Below, piece after piece: positions 44,880-53,535 of a stretch of DNA of 64,000 nt. The position numbers and the translations under genes are program-made. How positions within the stretch are numbered: the stretch's first letter is position 1; each line of letters starts with the position of its first letter. The stretch covers positions 248,001 to 312,000 of the forward strand of contig CAVWRK010000010.1 in assembly GCA_963757395.1 (NCBI GenBank), given 5' to 3'. The notes beneath the pieces are model-generated. The model was given only the letters and a program-made list of their open reading frames with translations. It did no database searches and was not told the origin of the DNA. This stretch comes from DATAOG01 sp963757395. GTDB lineage: Bacteria > Pseudomonadota > Alphaproteobacteria > Geminicoccales > Geminicoccaceae.

Positions 44880-45135
44880 CGGCGGCGTAGTGCTCGCGGA
44901 CCATCTGGGCGAACGAGCCGTGCTGCTCGACGAACGCGTCGTGGGCGGCGAGGTCGCGCTGGATCTCGGTCCTCATCCGTTCGGCCATGCGCAGCCGCAA
45001 CGCCGCCGCCAGCGCCTCCTCGGCGATCCTCGACAGGTTGATCCCGGCGTCCTTGGCTTTGGCGCAAAGATCGGCATTCAGGGTCAGGCTCACGGTGCGT
45101 CGCCGCGCGCCGGCATCATAGAGGTCGGGCCTCAT
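44860..45135 (-). CDS. ccdA: CcdA-family antitoxin
   Basis: The 91-residue protein has the N-terminal ribbon-helix-helix (TVSLTLNADLCAKAKDAGINLSRIAEEALAAAL) and the acidic C-terminal tail (IQRDLAAHDAFVEQHGSFAQMVREHY) that wraps the toxin. ATG 45135 is preferred over one eight codons upstream because GGAGG lies about 9 bases before it. An inverted repeat at 45160-45172, just upstream, is a probable self-operator. Confidence 0.9.
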   Translation of the reverse strand: MRPDLYDAGARRRTVSLTLNADLCAKAKDAGINLSRIAEEALAAALRLRMAERMRTEIQRDLAAHDAFVEQHGSFAQMVREHYAADDEPSV

Positions 45136-45159
45136 TACGCTCCTCCGGGTCTTTGACAT

Positions 45160-45172
45160 GGGTAATTTACCC
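45160..45172. promoter_or_regulatory. Palindromic operator candidate of ccdAB
   Basis: GGGTAATTTACCC is a perfect 13-base palindrome about 25 bases upstream of the ccdA start, in an otherwise G+C-rich setting. CcdA-type ribbon-helix-helix proteins bind such sites to repress their operon. Confidence 0.55.
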
Positions 45173-45231
45173 CTGCTGGAGGATTTGAGCAATCGCTCCG
45201 TCTTCCGGCGCCGGCATCAGGGAAAGTGCCG

Positions 45232-45900
45232 CTACTCCAGCGCCAGGCGGAGCGCGGCGGCGGAGGCGATCGGGGCGAGCGCGAGGGCGGCGAGCAGCAT
45301 GGCGCCCTGGATCAGGAGCTGCGGCCGGCCGCCGAGACCCATGACCTCGCCCTCGACCGCGCTGACCCCGAAGATCAGCACCGGGATGTAGAGCGGCAGC
45401 ACCAGCAGCGCCAGCAGCACGCTGCCCCGCCTGGCACCGATCAGGAGCGCCGCGCCGATGCTGCCGACCAGCGTCAGGGTCGGGGTGCCGAGCAGAAGGG
45501 CGAGCGCGAGCACGCCTTGGGCCTTGCCCGGCAGCTGCATCAGGACCGCGAGCAGCGGCGAGACCAGGACCAGCACGAGGCCGCTGGTCAGCCAGTGGGC
45601 CAGGCATTTGGCCAGCGCCACCAGCTCCAGCGGCAGCGTGCCGAGCGCCAGCAGGTCGAGCGAGCCGTCCTCGGCATCGGCCTGGTAGAGCCGATCCAGG
45701 CTCAGCATGACCGCGAGCAGCGCCAGCACCCAGATCACCCCGACCCCGATCCGCGCCAGGATCTCGGGGGCCGGCCCGACCCCGAGGGGGAACAGGGCCA
45801 GCGCCAGCACGAAGAACAGGGCCGGCTGCAAACTGTCGGCGCCACGCCGGAGCCCGAGCCGGAGATCGCGCCGGACCAGGGCGGCGAACGCCCGGATCAC
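45232..45900 (-). CDS. ccmB: Haem exporter permease CcmB
   Basis: The 222-residue protein has six hydrophobic segments and starts MIRAFAALVRRDLRLGLRRGADSLQPALFFVLALALFPLGVGP, the CcmB opening, with LLALGTLPLELVALAKCLAHWL typical of the family. Its start overlaps the ccmA stop by four bases. With CcmA and CcmC it forms the membrane complex of cytochrome c maturation that handles haem for CcmE. ccmC lies 15 kb away on the other strand. Confidence 0.95.
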   Translation of the reverse strand: MIRAFAALVRRDLRLGLRRGADSLQPALFFVLALALFPLGVGPAPEILARIGVGVIWVLALLAVMLSLDRLYQADAEDGSLDLLALGTLPLELVALAKCLAHWLTSGLVLVLVSPLLAVLMQLPGKAQGVLALALLLGTPTLTLVGSIGAALLIGARRGSVLLALLVLPLYIPVLIFGVSAVEGEVMGLGGRPQLLIQGAMLLAALALAPIASAAALRLALE

Positions 45901-46532
45901 GGCTCGAGCTCGAGCAGCAGCGCGTCCTCGACCGCGACGTCGCCATGGGTCGCGAGCACCGCGAGACCGCCCGCGGCCCGGTGCGCGGCCAGCGCCTGCT
46001 CGAGGCGTGCCCGGTTGGCGGCATCCAGCCCGACCCCCGGCTCGTCCAACAGCCAGAGCGGCCGCGCGCCCGCGAGCAGGCGCGCGAGCGCCAGGCGCCG
46101 CTTCTGCCCGGCCGAGAGATGACGGGCCGGGACGTCGGCCAGAGCTTCGAGATCGAAGCCCCCAAGCGCGACCCCGAGCCCGTCCGCCGGCGCGCCGCCG
46201 AGCGCGGCCGCAAACGCCAGATTCTCGCGCACGGTCAGCAGGCTCTTCACGGCGTCAACATGGCCGACGTAGTGCAGCCGCGCGCGATGGGCCGCGAGGT
46301 CGTCCGCGACCCCGGCCCCGGCCCACGCGAGCCGGCCGGCGGCCGGGGCCAGGAAGCCCGCGAGCACGCGCAGCAGGCTCGACTTGCCGCTGCCGTTCGG
46401 GCCGCGCAGCACCAGGACGTCACCCGGAGCCAGCGCGAACGACAGGCCGGCGAACACGCGCCGGCCGCCACGCACGCACGCCAGCTCCTCGGCGGTGAAC
46501 GAGCCAGCGGTCAAGGTGGGGGCGGGGAACAA
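45897..46532 (-). CDS. ccmA: Haem exporter ATP-binding protein CcmA
   Basis: The ABC ATPase has Walker A LRGPNGSGKSSLLR, the signature HLSAGQKRRLALARLL and Walker B LWLLDEPGVGLD. The start is uncertain: no ATG lies close before the conserved TAEELACVRGGRRVFAGLSF, and TTG 46532 or TTG 46514 are the candidates. An ATG much further upstream would lie inside the PaaK-like gene and add unlike sequence. It powers the CcmABC complex that releases holo-CcmE during cytochrome c maturation. It follows the PaaK-like gene with a ~35-base gap. Confidence 0.92.
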   Translation of the reverse strand: MFPAPTLTAGSFTAEELACVRGGRRVFAGLSFALAPGDVLVLRGPNGSGKSSLLRVLAGFLAPAAGRLAWAGAGVADDLAAHRARLHYVGHVDAVKSLLTVRENLAFAAALGGAPADGLGVALGGFDLEALADVPARHLSAGQKRRLALARLLAGARPLWLLDEPGVGLDAANRARLEQALAAHRAAGGLAVLATHGDVAVEDALLLELEP

Positions 46533-46567
46533 GGCGGCGGATCGACGGCGGCGGCCCGGGCGGCGCC

Positions 46568-47818
46568 TCAGCTCAGCTCGCGGCGATCGTCGATCACCTT
46601 GCCGTCGTTGGCGAGCGTGCCCGCGGCGACCAGCTCGATTTCGCCGCGCAGGCCGGTGACCGCGCGCAGGCTGGTCTCGATCGCCGCCGCCAGACCCTCG
46701 GCCGGCGCCGCCACCTCGCACTTCAGGGTCATTCGATCGAGGCTCTTTGGCCGCTCGACCACCAGCCGCGCCCGCCCGACCTCCGGATGGCGCCGGGTGA
46801 CCTCGGCGATCTGGCTCGGGTAGACGAACAGGCCCTTGACCTTGGTCGTCTGGTCGGCGCGGCCGAGCCAGCCGCGCAGGCGGCGGTTGGTCCGGCCGCA
46901 GGGGCTCGGGCCGGGCATCAACGCCGAGAGATCGCCGGTGGCGAACCGGATCAGCGGATAGTCGGCGTTGAAGGTGGTCACCAGGAGCTCGCCGACCTCC
47001 CCCGCCGGCACCGGATCGCCGGTCCCCGGGCGCACGATCTCGACCAGCACGCCCTCGTCCACGACCAGCCCCTCGCGGGCCGGGGTCTCGTAGGCGACCA
47101 GACCGAGATCGGCGGTGCCGTAGCTCTGGTAGGCATCGATCCCGGCCCGATCGCGAAGCTCCTCGGCAAGCGCCCTCGTCAGGGCCTCACCGGAGACCAC
47201 GGCCTTGCTCAGGCAGCTCAGATCGATGCCGTCGGCGCGGCCGCGCTCGAGCAGAACCTTGAGGAACGACGGCGTGCCGGCGTAGGCCACCGGGCGCAGC
47301 TGCTGGATCACCTTGAGCTGCTGCTCGGTCTGGCCGGTACCCGCCGGGATCACCGGGCAGCCGAGCGCACGGGCCGCGCTCTCGATGATCGAGCCGGCCG
47401 GGGTCAGGTGATAGGCGAAGGTGTTGTGGACCAGATCGCCCCGGCGCAAGCCGGCCGCGTGCAGCGCGCGGGCGAAGCGCCAGTAATCGGGCCGGGCGCC
47501 CTCGGGTTCGAAAATCGGCCCCGGCGACATGAACACCTTGGCCAGCTGCTCGAGCGGCGTGGCATTCAGGCCGCCGAACGGCGAGCCCGCGCGCTGCAGG
47601 CGGCGGAGCTCGTCCTTGCGCAGCGGCGGCAGCGCGGCGAGCGCGCCGAAGCTGGTGATCCGGTCCGGATCAATGCCGGCGAGATGGGCGGCGAGCCCGG
47701 GCGCGCTCTCGAGGGCATGACGCAGGAGGCCGGTCAGCGCCAACAGCATCTCGGCATCGCGTTGCGCCGGGTCGCGCGTCTCGAGCGGATCGTAATAGAC
47801 CCCACCAGTCTCGATCAT
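46568..47818 (-). CDS. Phenylacetate-CoA ligase family (PaaK-like) AMP-forming enzyme
   Basis: The 416-residue protein begins YYDPLETRDPAQRDAEMLLALTGLLRHAL and has PaaK-family landmarks: LAALPPLRKDEL, TAGSxIE-like TPAGSIIESAARALGCPVIPAGTGQTEQQLKVIQQL, YQSYGTADLGLVAYE, GELLVTTFNADYPLIRFATGDLS and GRADQTTKVKGLFVYPSQIAEV with DKT-type C-terminal hinge. The usual phosphate loop reads SPGPIFEPEG. ATG 47818 follows GGTGGAG. It activates an aryl or related acid to its CoA ester. It closes the leftward series that begins with an acyl-CoA ligase and a Liv-type transporter, suggesting uptake plus activation of an aromatic acid. Confidence 0.9.
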   Translation of the reverse strand: MIETGGVYYDPLETRDPAQRDAEMLLALTGLLRHALESAPGLAAHLAGIDPDRITSFGALAALPPLRKDELRRLQRAGSPFGGLNATPLEQLAKVFMSPGPIFEPEGARPDYWRFARALHAAGLRRGDLVHNTFAYHLTPAGSIIESAARALGCPVIPAGTGQTEQQLKVIQQLRPVAYAGTPSFLKVLLERGRADGIDLSCLSKAVVSGEALTRALAEELRDRAGIDAYQSYGTADLGLVAYETPAREGLVVDEGVLVEIVRPGTGDPVPAGEVGELLVTTFNADYPLIRFATGDLSALMPGPSPCGRTNRRLRGWLGRADQTTKVKGLFVYPSQIAEVTRRHPEVGRARLVVERPKSLDRMTLKCEVAAPAEGLAAAIETSLRAVTGLRGEIELVAAGTLANDGKVIDDRRELS

Positions 47819-47856
47819 GTCTCCACCTCTCTAATGCCGGCCGTGGCCGGTTGGGC

Positions 47857-48693
47857 TCAAAATACTCTGCTGGTCGCGATCGTGACGCCATAGCGGGCGC
47901 GCAGGCGCGCCACGTGGCCGGCCAGCCAGGCCGGCTGGCGACGCTCGGCCCATTCGCGACAGAGGGCCTCGAAGCTCTTGGCCTGAAGCACCACGCGCGC
48001 GCCCTGCACCGCCTCGCCGAGCGCCGCGAGCTCGGCGCGATGCCGGCGAAACTCGTCGAACTGATCGGCATTCAAGGGCTCCCAGAACAGATAGAGCAGC
48101 GTGGTCAACCGGTCCGGGAAGGTCCGACCGAGGGCCAGCGCGTATTTGATCAGACCGCCGAGGTCGACGTACCGGTACATGGTCGGCTTGGCGCGCAGCT
48201 CCTGCAGCAGCCGCTGCCAGAGCTCGAGAGCGGGCGTCGCCGCCAGCAGCCGGTCGTAGGACGGCGCGACCGCGGACTTGCGCCGGCTGAGATATTCGAT
48301 GCAGCGGACCGTGACCGCGACCGCCACGCCCTCGCGCAGCGCCAGCAGGTCGAGATGCGGCGGCGTGCCGCGCAGGCCGGTCGGGCAGCGAACCTCGAAC
48401 TGCACGGCGTCGAACCCGACCCAGCCCGCGAGCGGCAGCTGGTCGGTCGCCCGCCGCCAGGGCAAGAAGCTGTTGATCGCCAGCGCGGCTGCCGAATGAG
48501 CCGACTTCAGCCGGGTCCGATCGATCGAATCCGGCAGCTGATGGTCGGCGATGCCATCGATCAAAAGGTCGCTGATCCGGCGGATCCGACCGTCGTCGAG
48601 CAGGGGCTCGCTCGGGCTGTCGTGGCGCAGCGCCTCGGTGAGCGCCAGGCCGGTACGCTGGGCCAGACTGGCCTGGGGATGGCTGCCGATCAT
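47857..48693 (-). CDS. Hypothetical protein resembling PGN_0703-type putative restriction endonuclease
   Basis: About 278 residues from ATG 48693, which has AGGA 8 bases upstream. The pattern SAHSAAALAINSFLPW, FDAVQFEVRCPTGLRGTPPHLDLLAL, VAVAVTVRCIEYLS, LLYLFWEPLNADQFDEFRRHRAELAALG recalls the PD-(D/E)xK-like PGN_0703 family, which usually shows an ExK-type triad beside CTEYL. Here the Asp is kept (about residue 117) but the ExK position reads TVR (about 130-132), so catalysis is doubtful. It lies between livF-like and PaaK-like genes with small gaps, so it is transcribed with a transport operon. Identification is by recall of the pattern and is tentative. Confidence 0.5.
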   Translation of the reverse strand: MIGSHPQASLAQRTGLALTEALRHDSPSEPLLDDGRIRRISDLLIDGIADHQLPDSIDRTRLKSAHSAAALAINSFLPWRRATDQLPLAGWVGFDAVQFEVRCPTGLRGTPPHLDLLALREGVAVAVTVRCIEYLSRRKSAVAPSYDRLLAATPALELWQRLLQELRAKPTMYRYVDLGGLIKYALALGRTFPDRLTTLLYLFWEPLNADQFDEFRRHRAELAALGEAVQGARVVLQAKSFEALCREWAERRQPAWLAGHVARLRARYGVTIATSRVF

Positions 48694-48703
48694 CGTCAAC
48701 GTC

Positions 48704-49555
48704 CTAAAGCCATCGCTTGCGGCGCTTGTAGCTCTTGATGTCGCGGAAGCTCTTGCGCCCGCCCGAGGACAGGCCGAGGTAGAATTCTTTGACGTCCTCG
48801 TTGCTGCGCAGAGCCGCCGCGTCGCCGTCGAGCACCACCCGCCCGCTCTCCAGAATGTAGCCGTAGCGGGCGTAGCGCAACGCGACGTTGGTGTTCTGCT
48901 CGGCCAGCAGGAAAGTGACCCCGGCCTCGGCGTTGAGCCGGGCCACGATCTCGAAGATCTCCTCGACCAGCTGCGGCGCCAGGCCCATCGACGGCTCGTC
49001 GAGCAGGATCATCTTGGGCCGGGCCAGCAGCGCCCGGCCGATCGCGATCATCTGCTGCTCGCCGCCCGAGGTATAGCCGGCCTGCGCGTGCCGGCGCTCC
49101 CTGAGGGCCGGGAAATAGCCGTAGACCAGCTCGAGATCGCTGGCGACCCTGGCCCGGCCGTCGGTCCGGGTGTAGGCGCCGGTCAACAGGTTGTCCTCGA
49201 CCGTCAGATGCTCGAAGCAGTGGCGGCCCTCCATCACCTGGACCACGCCGCGGCGCACCAGCTCGGTCGGCGACAGCGCCGCGACGTTCTGGCCGGCGAG
49301 CTCGATCGTGCCCTTGGTGACCTCGCCGCGCTCGACCCGGAGCAGGTTGGAGATCGCCTTCAGGGTCGTGGTCTTGCCGGCGCCGTTGGCGCCGAGCAGG
49401 GCGACCACGCCACCCTCGGGAACGGTCAGCGAGACGCCCCGCAGCACCAGGATCACGTGGTCGTAGACGACCTCGATGTTGTTGACGACGAGCAGGGCCC
49501 GGGCCGCTTCCGGCCCGGGCCGCAGGGCCGTCTCCGCCAGCGCGGTCGCGCTCAC
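48704..49555 (-). CDS. Liv-type ABC transporter ATP-binding protein (LivF-like)
   Basis: About 283 residues from GTG 49555, 20 bases after the binding-protein stop. Walker A is LLGANGAGKTTTLKAI, the signature is YTSGGEQQMIAIGRALL and Walker B MILLDEPSMGLAP, the LivF form. A C-terminal extension (GLSSGGRKSFRDIKSYKRRKRWL) is typical of this subgroup found with AMP-ligases. It forms the transporter with the LivG-, LivH- and LivM-like proteins encoded upstream. Confidence 0.93.
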   Translation of the reverse strand: MSATALAETALRPGPEAARALLVVNNIEVVYDHVILVLRGVSLTVPEGGVVALLGANGAGKTTTLKAISNLLRVERGEVTKGTIELAGQNVAALSPTELVRRGVVQVMEGRHCFEHLTVEDNLLTGAYTRTDGRARVASDLELVYGYFPALRERRHAQAGYTSGGEQQMIAIGRALLARPKMILLDEPSMGLAPQLVEEIFEIVARLNAEAGVTFLLAEQNTNVALRYARYGYILESGRVVLDGDAAALRSNEDVKEFYLGLSSGGRKSFRDIKSYKRRKRWL

Positions 49556-49575
49556 GATCGGCGCACGCGCCGCGC

Positions 49576-50901
49576 TCAGCTCGAGCAGTCGCGCGGCGTG
49601 ATGCCGTGCTCCTTGGCGTAGGCCTCCGCGCTCGCCTCGATCATCGGCCGGACCACGTCCCGCATCGGCTTGATCCAGTCGCTGACGAACGACCACTTCT
49701 CGCCGTCCCACTGCTGGATGCGGACCGCGTGGTCGCCCTCGTGGTCGGCACAGCTGTCCTCGATCGGCGGGGTGAGGCCGGTCATGCCGAGCTCGGCGAG
49801 ACGGTCCGCGGTGATGTTGAGGTGCTCGAGGCCGTCGCGCACCTCCTCGCCGGTCAACGGCTTTTGGCCATGGATGCCCTGGGCGGTGCGGATCGCCTCG
49901 ACCACGATCATCGCGTTGATGACGCCGCGGTTGTACAGGACCTCGCCGACCTTGTCGCGCTCACCCTTGCCGAGGCCCTTGTCGTAGACGTATTTGAAGA
50001 TGTCGTCGAACACCGGGAAGTCGGTGCCCGAGGCGTTGAAGGTGGCGCTCTTGTAGCCCTTGGCCGCCTCGCCCGCGGGCTCGACGTCGGGCTCGGCGCC
50101 CGACCACCAGACGCCGATGAAGTGGTCCATCGGATAGCCGACCGCGGCCGCTTCCTTGATCGCGGTCGAGTTCATCACCCCCCAGCCCCACATCAAGACC
50201 CAGTCCGGGTGCAGCTGGCGGCCGATCTTCAGCCAGGTCGCCTTCTGCTCGAGCCCGGGATGGGCGACCGGAAACTCGCTGAACTCGTAGCCGTACTTGT
50301 CGGCCAGGACCTTGAGGGTCGGGATCGGCTCCTTGCCGTAGGCGCTGTCATGGTAGACCAGCGCGATCTTCTTGCCCTTGAGCTTGTCCATGCCGCCTTC
50401 CTGGGCGCCGATGTACTCGATCAGCGCAGACGCCTGGCTCCAGTAGGTCATGGGCAGGTTGAAGACGTAGGGGAAGATCCGGCCGTCGGCGGCGTCGGTG
50501 CGGCCATAGCCCATCGACAGGATCGGGATCTTGTCGGCGGTGGCGCGCTCGATCAGCGCATAGGTGATGCCGGTGCTGTACGGGTTGATCACGGACGCAC
50601 CGGTCGGCGGGTGGTCCTTGAGACGCTCGTAGCACTCGACGCCGCGGTCGTTGTTGTAGGCGGTCTCGCATTCCTCCCAGGTGAGCTTGACGCCACCGAC
50701 ACCGCCGTCGCGCTGGTTGACCAGATTGAAGTAGTCGTTCATGCCGTTGGCGATCGGGATGCCGTTCGGCGCATAGGGTCCGGTGCGGTAGATCAGCAGC
50801 GGGATGAACTGCTCGCCGCCGGCCAGCGCCGCGGTCGCCAGCCCGCCCGACAGTCCGATCGACGCGACCAAGCCAGCCAGCACGGTTGTCCTGAGGTCCA
50901 T
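49576..50901 (-). CDS. Liv-type ABC transporter substrate-binding protein
   Basis: The 441-residue periplasmic protein has a signal (TVLAGLVASIGLSGGLATAALA) and the type I binding fold: FIPLLIYRTGPYAPNGIPIANGMNDYFNLVNQRDGGVGGVKLTWEECETAYNNDRGVECYERLK. It matches the larger amide/urea/aromatic-acid type of Liv binding proteins rather than LivJ. Its place in an operon with two CoA ligases suggests an aromatic or other organic acid as ligand; this is inferred from context. Confidence 0.93.
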   Translation of the reverse strand: MDLRTTVLAGLVASIGLSGGLATAALAGGEQFIPLLIYRTGPYAPNGIPIANGMNDYFNLVNQRDGGVGGVKLTWEECETAYNNDRGVECYERLKDHPPTGASVINPYSTGITYALIERATADKIPILSMGYGRTDAADGRIFPYVFNLPMTYWSQASALIEYIGAQEGGMDKLKGKKIALVYHDSAYGKEPIPTLKVLADKYGYEFSEFPVAHPGLEQKATWLKIGRQLHPDWVLMWGWGVMNSTAIKEAAAVGYPMDHFIGVWWSGAEPDVEPAGEAAKGYKSATFNASGTDFPVFDDIFKYVYDKGLGKGERDKVGEVLYNRGVINAMIVVEAIRTAQGIHGQKPLTGEEVRDGLEHLNITADRLAELGMTGLTPPIEDSCADHEGDHAVRIQQWDGEKWSFVSDWIKPMRDVVRPMIEASAEAYAKEHGITPRDCSS

Positions 50902-51030
50902 CGTCAGCCCCCTTGGTTTGTGATTCGGCATTGTTCGACCGGCGAGCGCCCTCTCGCCCGCTCCCTTGGCCACGACACTATCACGTTCGGCGGCGTTCAG
51001 CCAACTCTGACGCTCGCGCTCGTCGGCGGG

Positions 51031-51475
51031 TCAGGACGCGGCGCTCGCCAGTTTGACCCCAGGTGGCGGCTCGAGGAACGGCGTCGCCTCGACGACCACC
51101 TGCACCCCGTGCCAGGTCGAGACCGTCGTGCCCTCTCACCGAAGGCCGGGTGTAGGAACTGGTCCGCCGGCCGGACGCGCCCGAGCTCAGCGACCGCTTG
51201 AGGCGCGCCTTCCCGAAACCGCGGGCGATCAGATTCTCGGCCTCGCGCAGGTCCTCGCGGGTCGTGACCGGGATCCGGGCGAAGTCGTCGGCCGAGCGGA
51301 TGTCCGCGGGCGTGATGCCGAGGTCGCGAAAGCGGCGGCGATAGAATGGCGAGTTCGCGAACGCGTGCGCGAGCATGATCTGCAGCCGCTGCCAGCGGCG
51401 GCGCCGGATCGTCTCGGCCGGCAGCCATTGCTCCCGGGCCAGCCGCGGATAGCGCATCAGACCTTGCAGGGACAT
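51031..51475 (-). pseudogene. Fragment of a PaaK-like CoA ligase with an unrelated or shifted tail
   Basis: From ATG 51475 the first ~115 residues (LMRYPRLAREQWLPAETIRRRRWQRLQIMLAHAFANSPFYRRRFRDLGITPADIRSADDFARIPVTTREDLREAENLIARGF, then SSGASGRR) are the N-terminal part of a phenylacetate-CoA ligase, but the other ~300 residues of the family are missing. A different frame then gives STWHGVQVVVEATPFLEPPPGVKLASAAS up to a stop at 51031, which looks like the C-terminal end of another protein. A deletion or recombination appears to have joined them. The complete relative is at 46568-47818. Confidence 0.65.
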
Positions 51476-51493
51476 TCAGTTTGGTCGGCAATC

Positions 51494-52573
51494 CTAATAG
51501 GGAAACGGCCAGCGGCGCAGCTTCTCCTTGGCGATCTGCCAGAGCCGGGCGAGGCCGTGGGGCTCGACGATCAGGAAGAAGATGATCAGGCCGCCGAAGA
51601 TCATGAACTCGAGATTGGTGATCAGATCGGTCGGCATCCGAATGCCGAGCAGGCGGGGCGTGTTGCTGAGCAGGATCGGCAGCAGGACGATGAAGGCGGC
51701 GCCGAGGAACGAGCCGAGGATGCTGCCCAGCCCGCCGATGATGATCATGAACAGGATCTGGAACGAGCGGTCGATCTGGAACGCCAGCGCCTCGACCGCG
51801 CTGGTGTAGATGAACGCCCACATGGCACCCGCGATGCCGATGTAGAACGAGCTGATCGCGAACGCCGACAGCTTGGCGGTCAGCGGCCGGATGCCGATGA
51901 TCTCGGCGGCGATGTCCATATCGCGGATCGCCATCCAGGAGCGCCCGATCTTGCACCGGGTCAGGTTCTTGGCGGCGAGCGCCAGCAGGCTGACGGTCGT
52001 CAGCGTGAACAGATACTTGGCCTCGGTGCTGGATTCGGCGCCGGTCACGAAGACCTGGCCGAAGACCGCGCGCGGCGGCGCGCTGATCACGCCCGAAGCG
52101 CTGTAGTTGGTGAACCAGGGCAGCTTGTTGAACAGCCAGACCAGGAAGAACTGGGCGGCGAGCGTCGCGACCGCGAGATAGAAGCCCTTGATGCGCAGGC
52201 TCGGCAGGCCGAACAGCAGGCCGACGCCGGCGGTGATCAGCCCGGCCAGCGCGAACACCAGGACGATGTTGAGACCCGGAAAGGCGGTCGCGAGCTTGAA
52301 GGCGGCGAACGCGCCGCAGGCCATGAAGCCGCCGGTGCCGAGCGACAATTGGCCCGCGTAGCCGGTCAGGATGTTGAGCCCGAGCGCTGCGATCGAGAAC
52401 ACCAGGAACGGCAGCATGATCGTGTCGAGCCAGTAGCGGTCGGCGACCAGCGGCACGACCACGAAGGCGAGCAAGAGGATCGCCGCGAGCCCGATCCGGT
52501 CCTGGCGGATCGGCAGGATCGCCCGATCGGCGGCGTAGCTGGTCCTGAACTGGCCGGTCTCACGGTAGAGCAT
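51494..52573 (-). CDS. Liv-type ABC transporter permease (LivM-like)
   Basis: The 359-residue inner-membrane protein has about ten hydrophobic segments and the LivM landmarks LGLNILTGYAGQLSLGTGGFMACGAFAAF, RDMDIAAEIIGIRPLTAKLSAFAISSFYIGIAGAMWA and IIIGGLGSILGSFLGAAFI. It starts at ATG 52573, 24 bases after the LivH-like stop, in the same operon. Confidence 0.94.
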   Translation of the reverse strand: MLYRETGQFRTSYAADRAILPIRQDRIGLAAILLLAFVVVPLVADRYWLDTIMLPFLVFSIAALGLNILTGYAGQLSLGTGGFMACGAFAAFKLATAFPGLNIVLVFALAGLITAGVGLLFGLPSLRIKGFYLAVATLAAQFFLVWLFNKLPWFTNYSASGVISAPPRAVFGQVFVTGAESSTEAKYLFTLTTVSLLALAAKNLTRCKIGRSWMAIRDMDIAAEIIGIRPLTAKLSAFAISSFYIGIAGAMWAFIYTSAVEALAFQIDRSFQILFMIIIGGLGSILGSFLGAAFIVLLPILLSNTPRLLGIRMPTDLITNLEFMIFGGLIIFFLIVEPHGLARLWQIAKEKLRRWPFPY

Positions 52574-52596
52574 GGCTTTGACCTCGCGCTCCTTCC

Positions 52597-53535
52597 TCAG
52601 ACGCGCTCGATGATCCGCTCGCCGAACAGGCCCTGCGGCCGGAACAGGAGGAACATCATCGCCAGCATGTAGGCGAACCAGTCCTCGATCGCGCCGCCGA
52701 AGGCATCGCCCCAGAAGACCTCGGCGATCTTCTCGCCGGCGCCGATGATCAGGCCGCCGACGATGGCGCCCGGCACCGAGGTGAAGCCGCCCAGGATCAG
52801 GACCGGCAACGCCTTGAGCGCGACCAGCGCGATCGAGGGCTGCACGCCGAGCTTGGTGCCCCACATGATGCCGGCGACCAGGGCCACGATGCCGGCGACC
52901 GACCAGACGATGGTCCAGATCACCTTGAGCGGGATGCCGACGCTCATCGCCGCCTGGTGGTCGTCGGCGACCGCGCGCAGCGCCCGCCCGATCGCGGTGT
53001 ACTGGAAGAACAGCGCGAGGCCTGCGACCAGGGCGCCGCAGGTGACCGCGGCGAACACGTCGAACTGGTTGATGTAGATGCCGCCGACGATCCAGGGCTG
53101 CTGGGGGATGCCGAGGTCGAGCACGCGCACCTGGCTGCCCCAGATCGCCTGGCTGAAGCCTTCCAGGAAGAAGGTGATGCCGATGGTCGCCATGAACAGG
53201 CTGATCGGCGCCTGGTTGACCAGGGGCCGCAGCACGATCCGCTCGATCAGGCCGGCGGTCCCGATCATGATGGCGATGGTGAGGGCGAAGGCGAGCCAGG
53301 GGTTGAGGCCGACGTCGTCGATCAGGCCGGCAAAGCACAGCGCCGCGAACAGCACCATGGCGCCCTGGGCGAAGTTGAACACGCCCGACGCCTTGAAGAT
53401 CAAAACGAAACCGAGCGCCACCAGCGAGTACATGACGCCGGCCATCAGGCCGCCGATCACCACCTCGACGAAGAACAGAGGCGCGCTCGCGATGCTCACG
53501 AACGGATCGACGAAGACCGCGCTCAAGGTGCTCAC
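52597..53535 (-). CDS. Liv-type ABC transporter permease (LivH-like)
   Basis: About 312 residues from GTG 53535, with GGAGG 7 bases upstream. Landmarks are GGLMAGVMYSLVALGFVLIFKASGVFNFAQGAMVLFAAL, GRALRAVADDHQAAMSVGIPLKVIWTIVW and ILGGFTSVPGAIVGGLIIG. The same frame is open upstream through the HEPN gene, giving an apparent HEPN-LivH fusion. I take that as an effect of a one-base shift in the HEPN gene, because the neighbouring frame gives a proper HEPN end and a TGA overlapping this GTG. Confidence 0.92.
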   Translation of the reverse strand: MSTLSAVFVDPFVSIASAPLFFVEVVIGGLMAGVMYSLVALGFVLIFKASGVFNFAQGAMVLFAALCFAGLIDDVGLNPWLAFALTIAIMIGTAGLIERIVLRPLVNQAPISLFMATIGITFFLEGFSQAIWGSQVRVLDLGIPQQPWIVGGIYINQFDVFAAVTCGALVAGLALFFQYTAIGRALRAVADDHQAAMSVGIPLKVIWTIVWSVAGIVALVAGIMWGTKLGVQPSIALVALKALPVLILGGFTSVPGAIVGGLIIGAGEKIAEVFWGDAFGGAIEDWFAYMLAMMFLLFRPQGLFGERIIERV

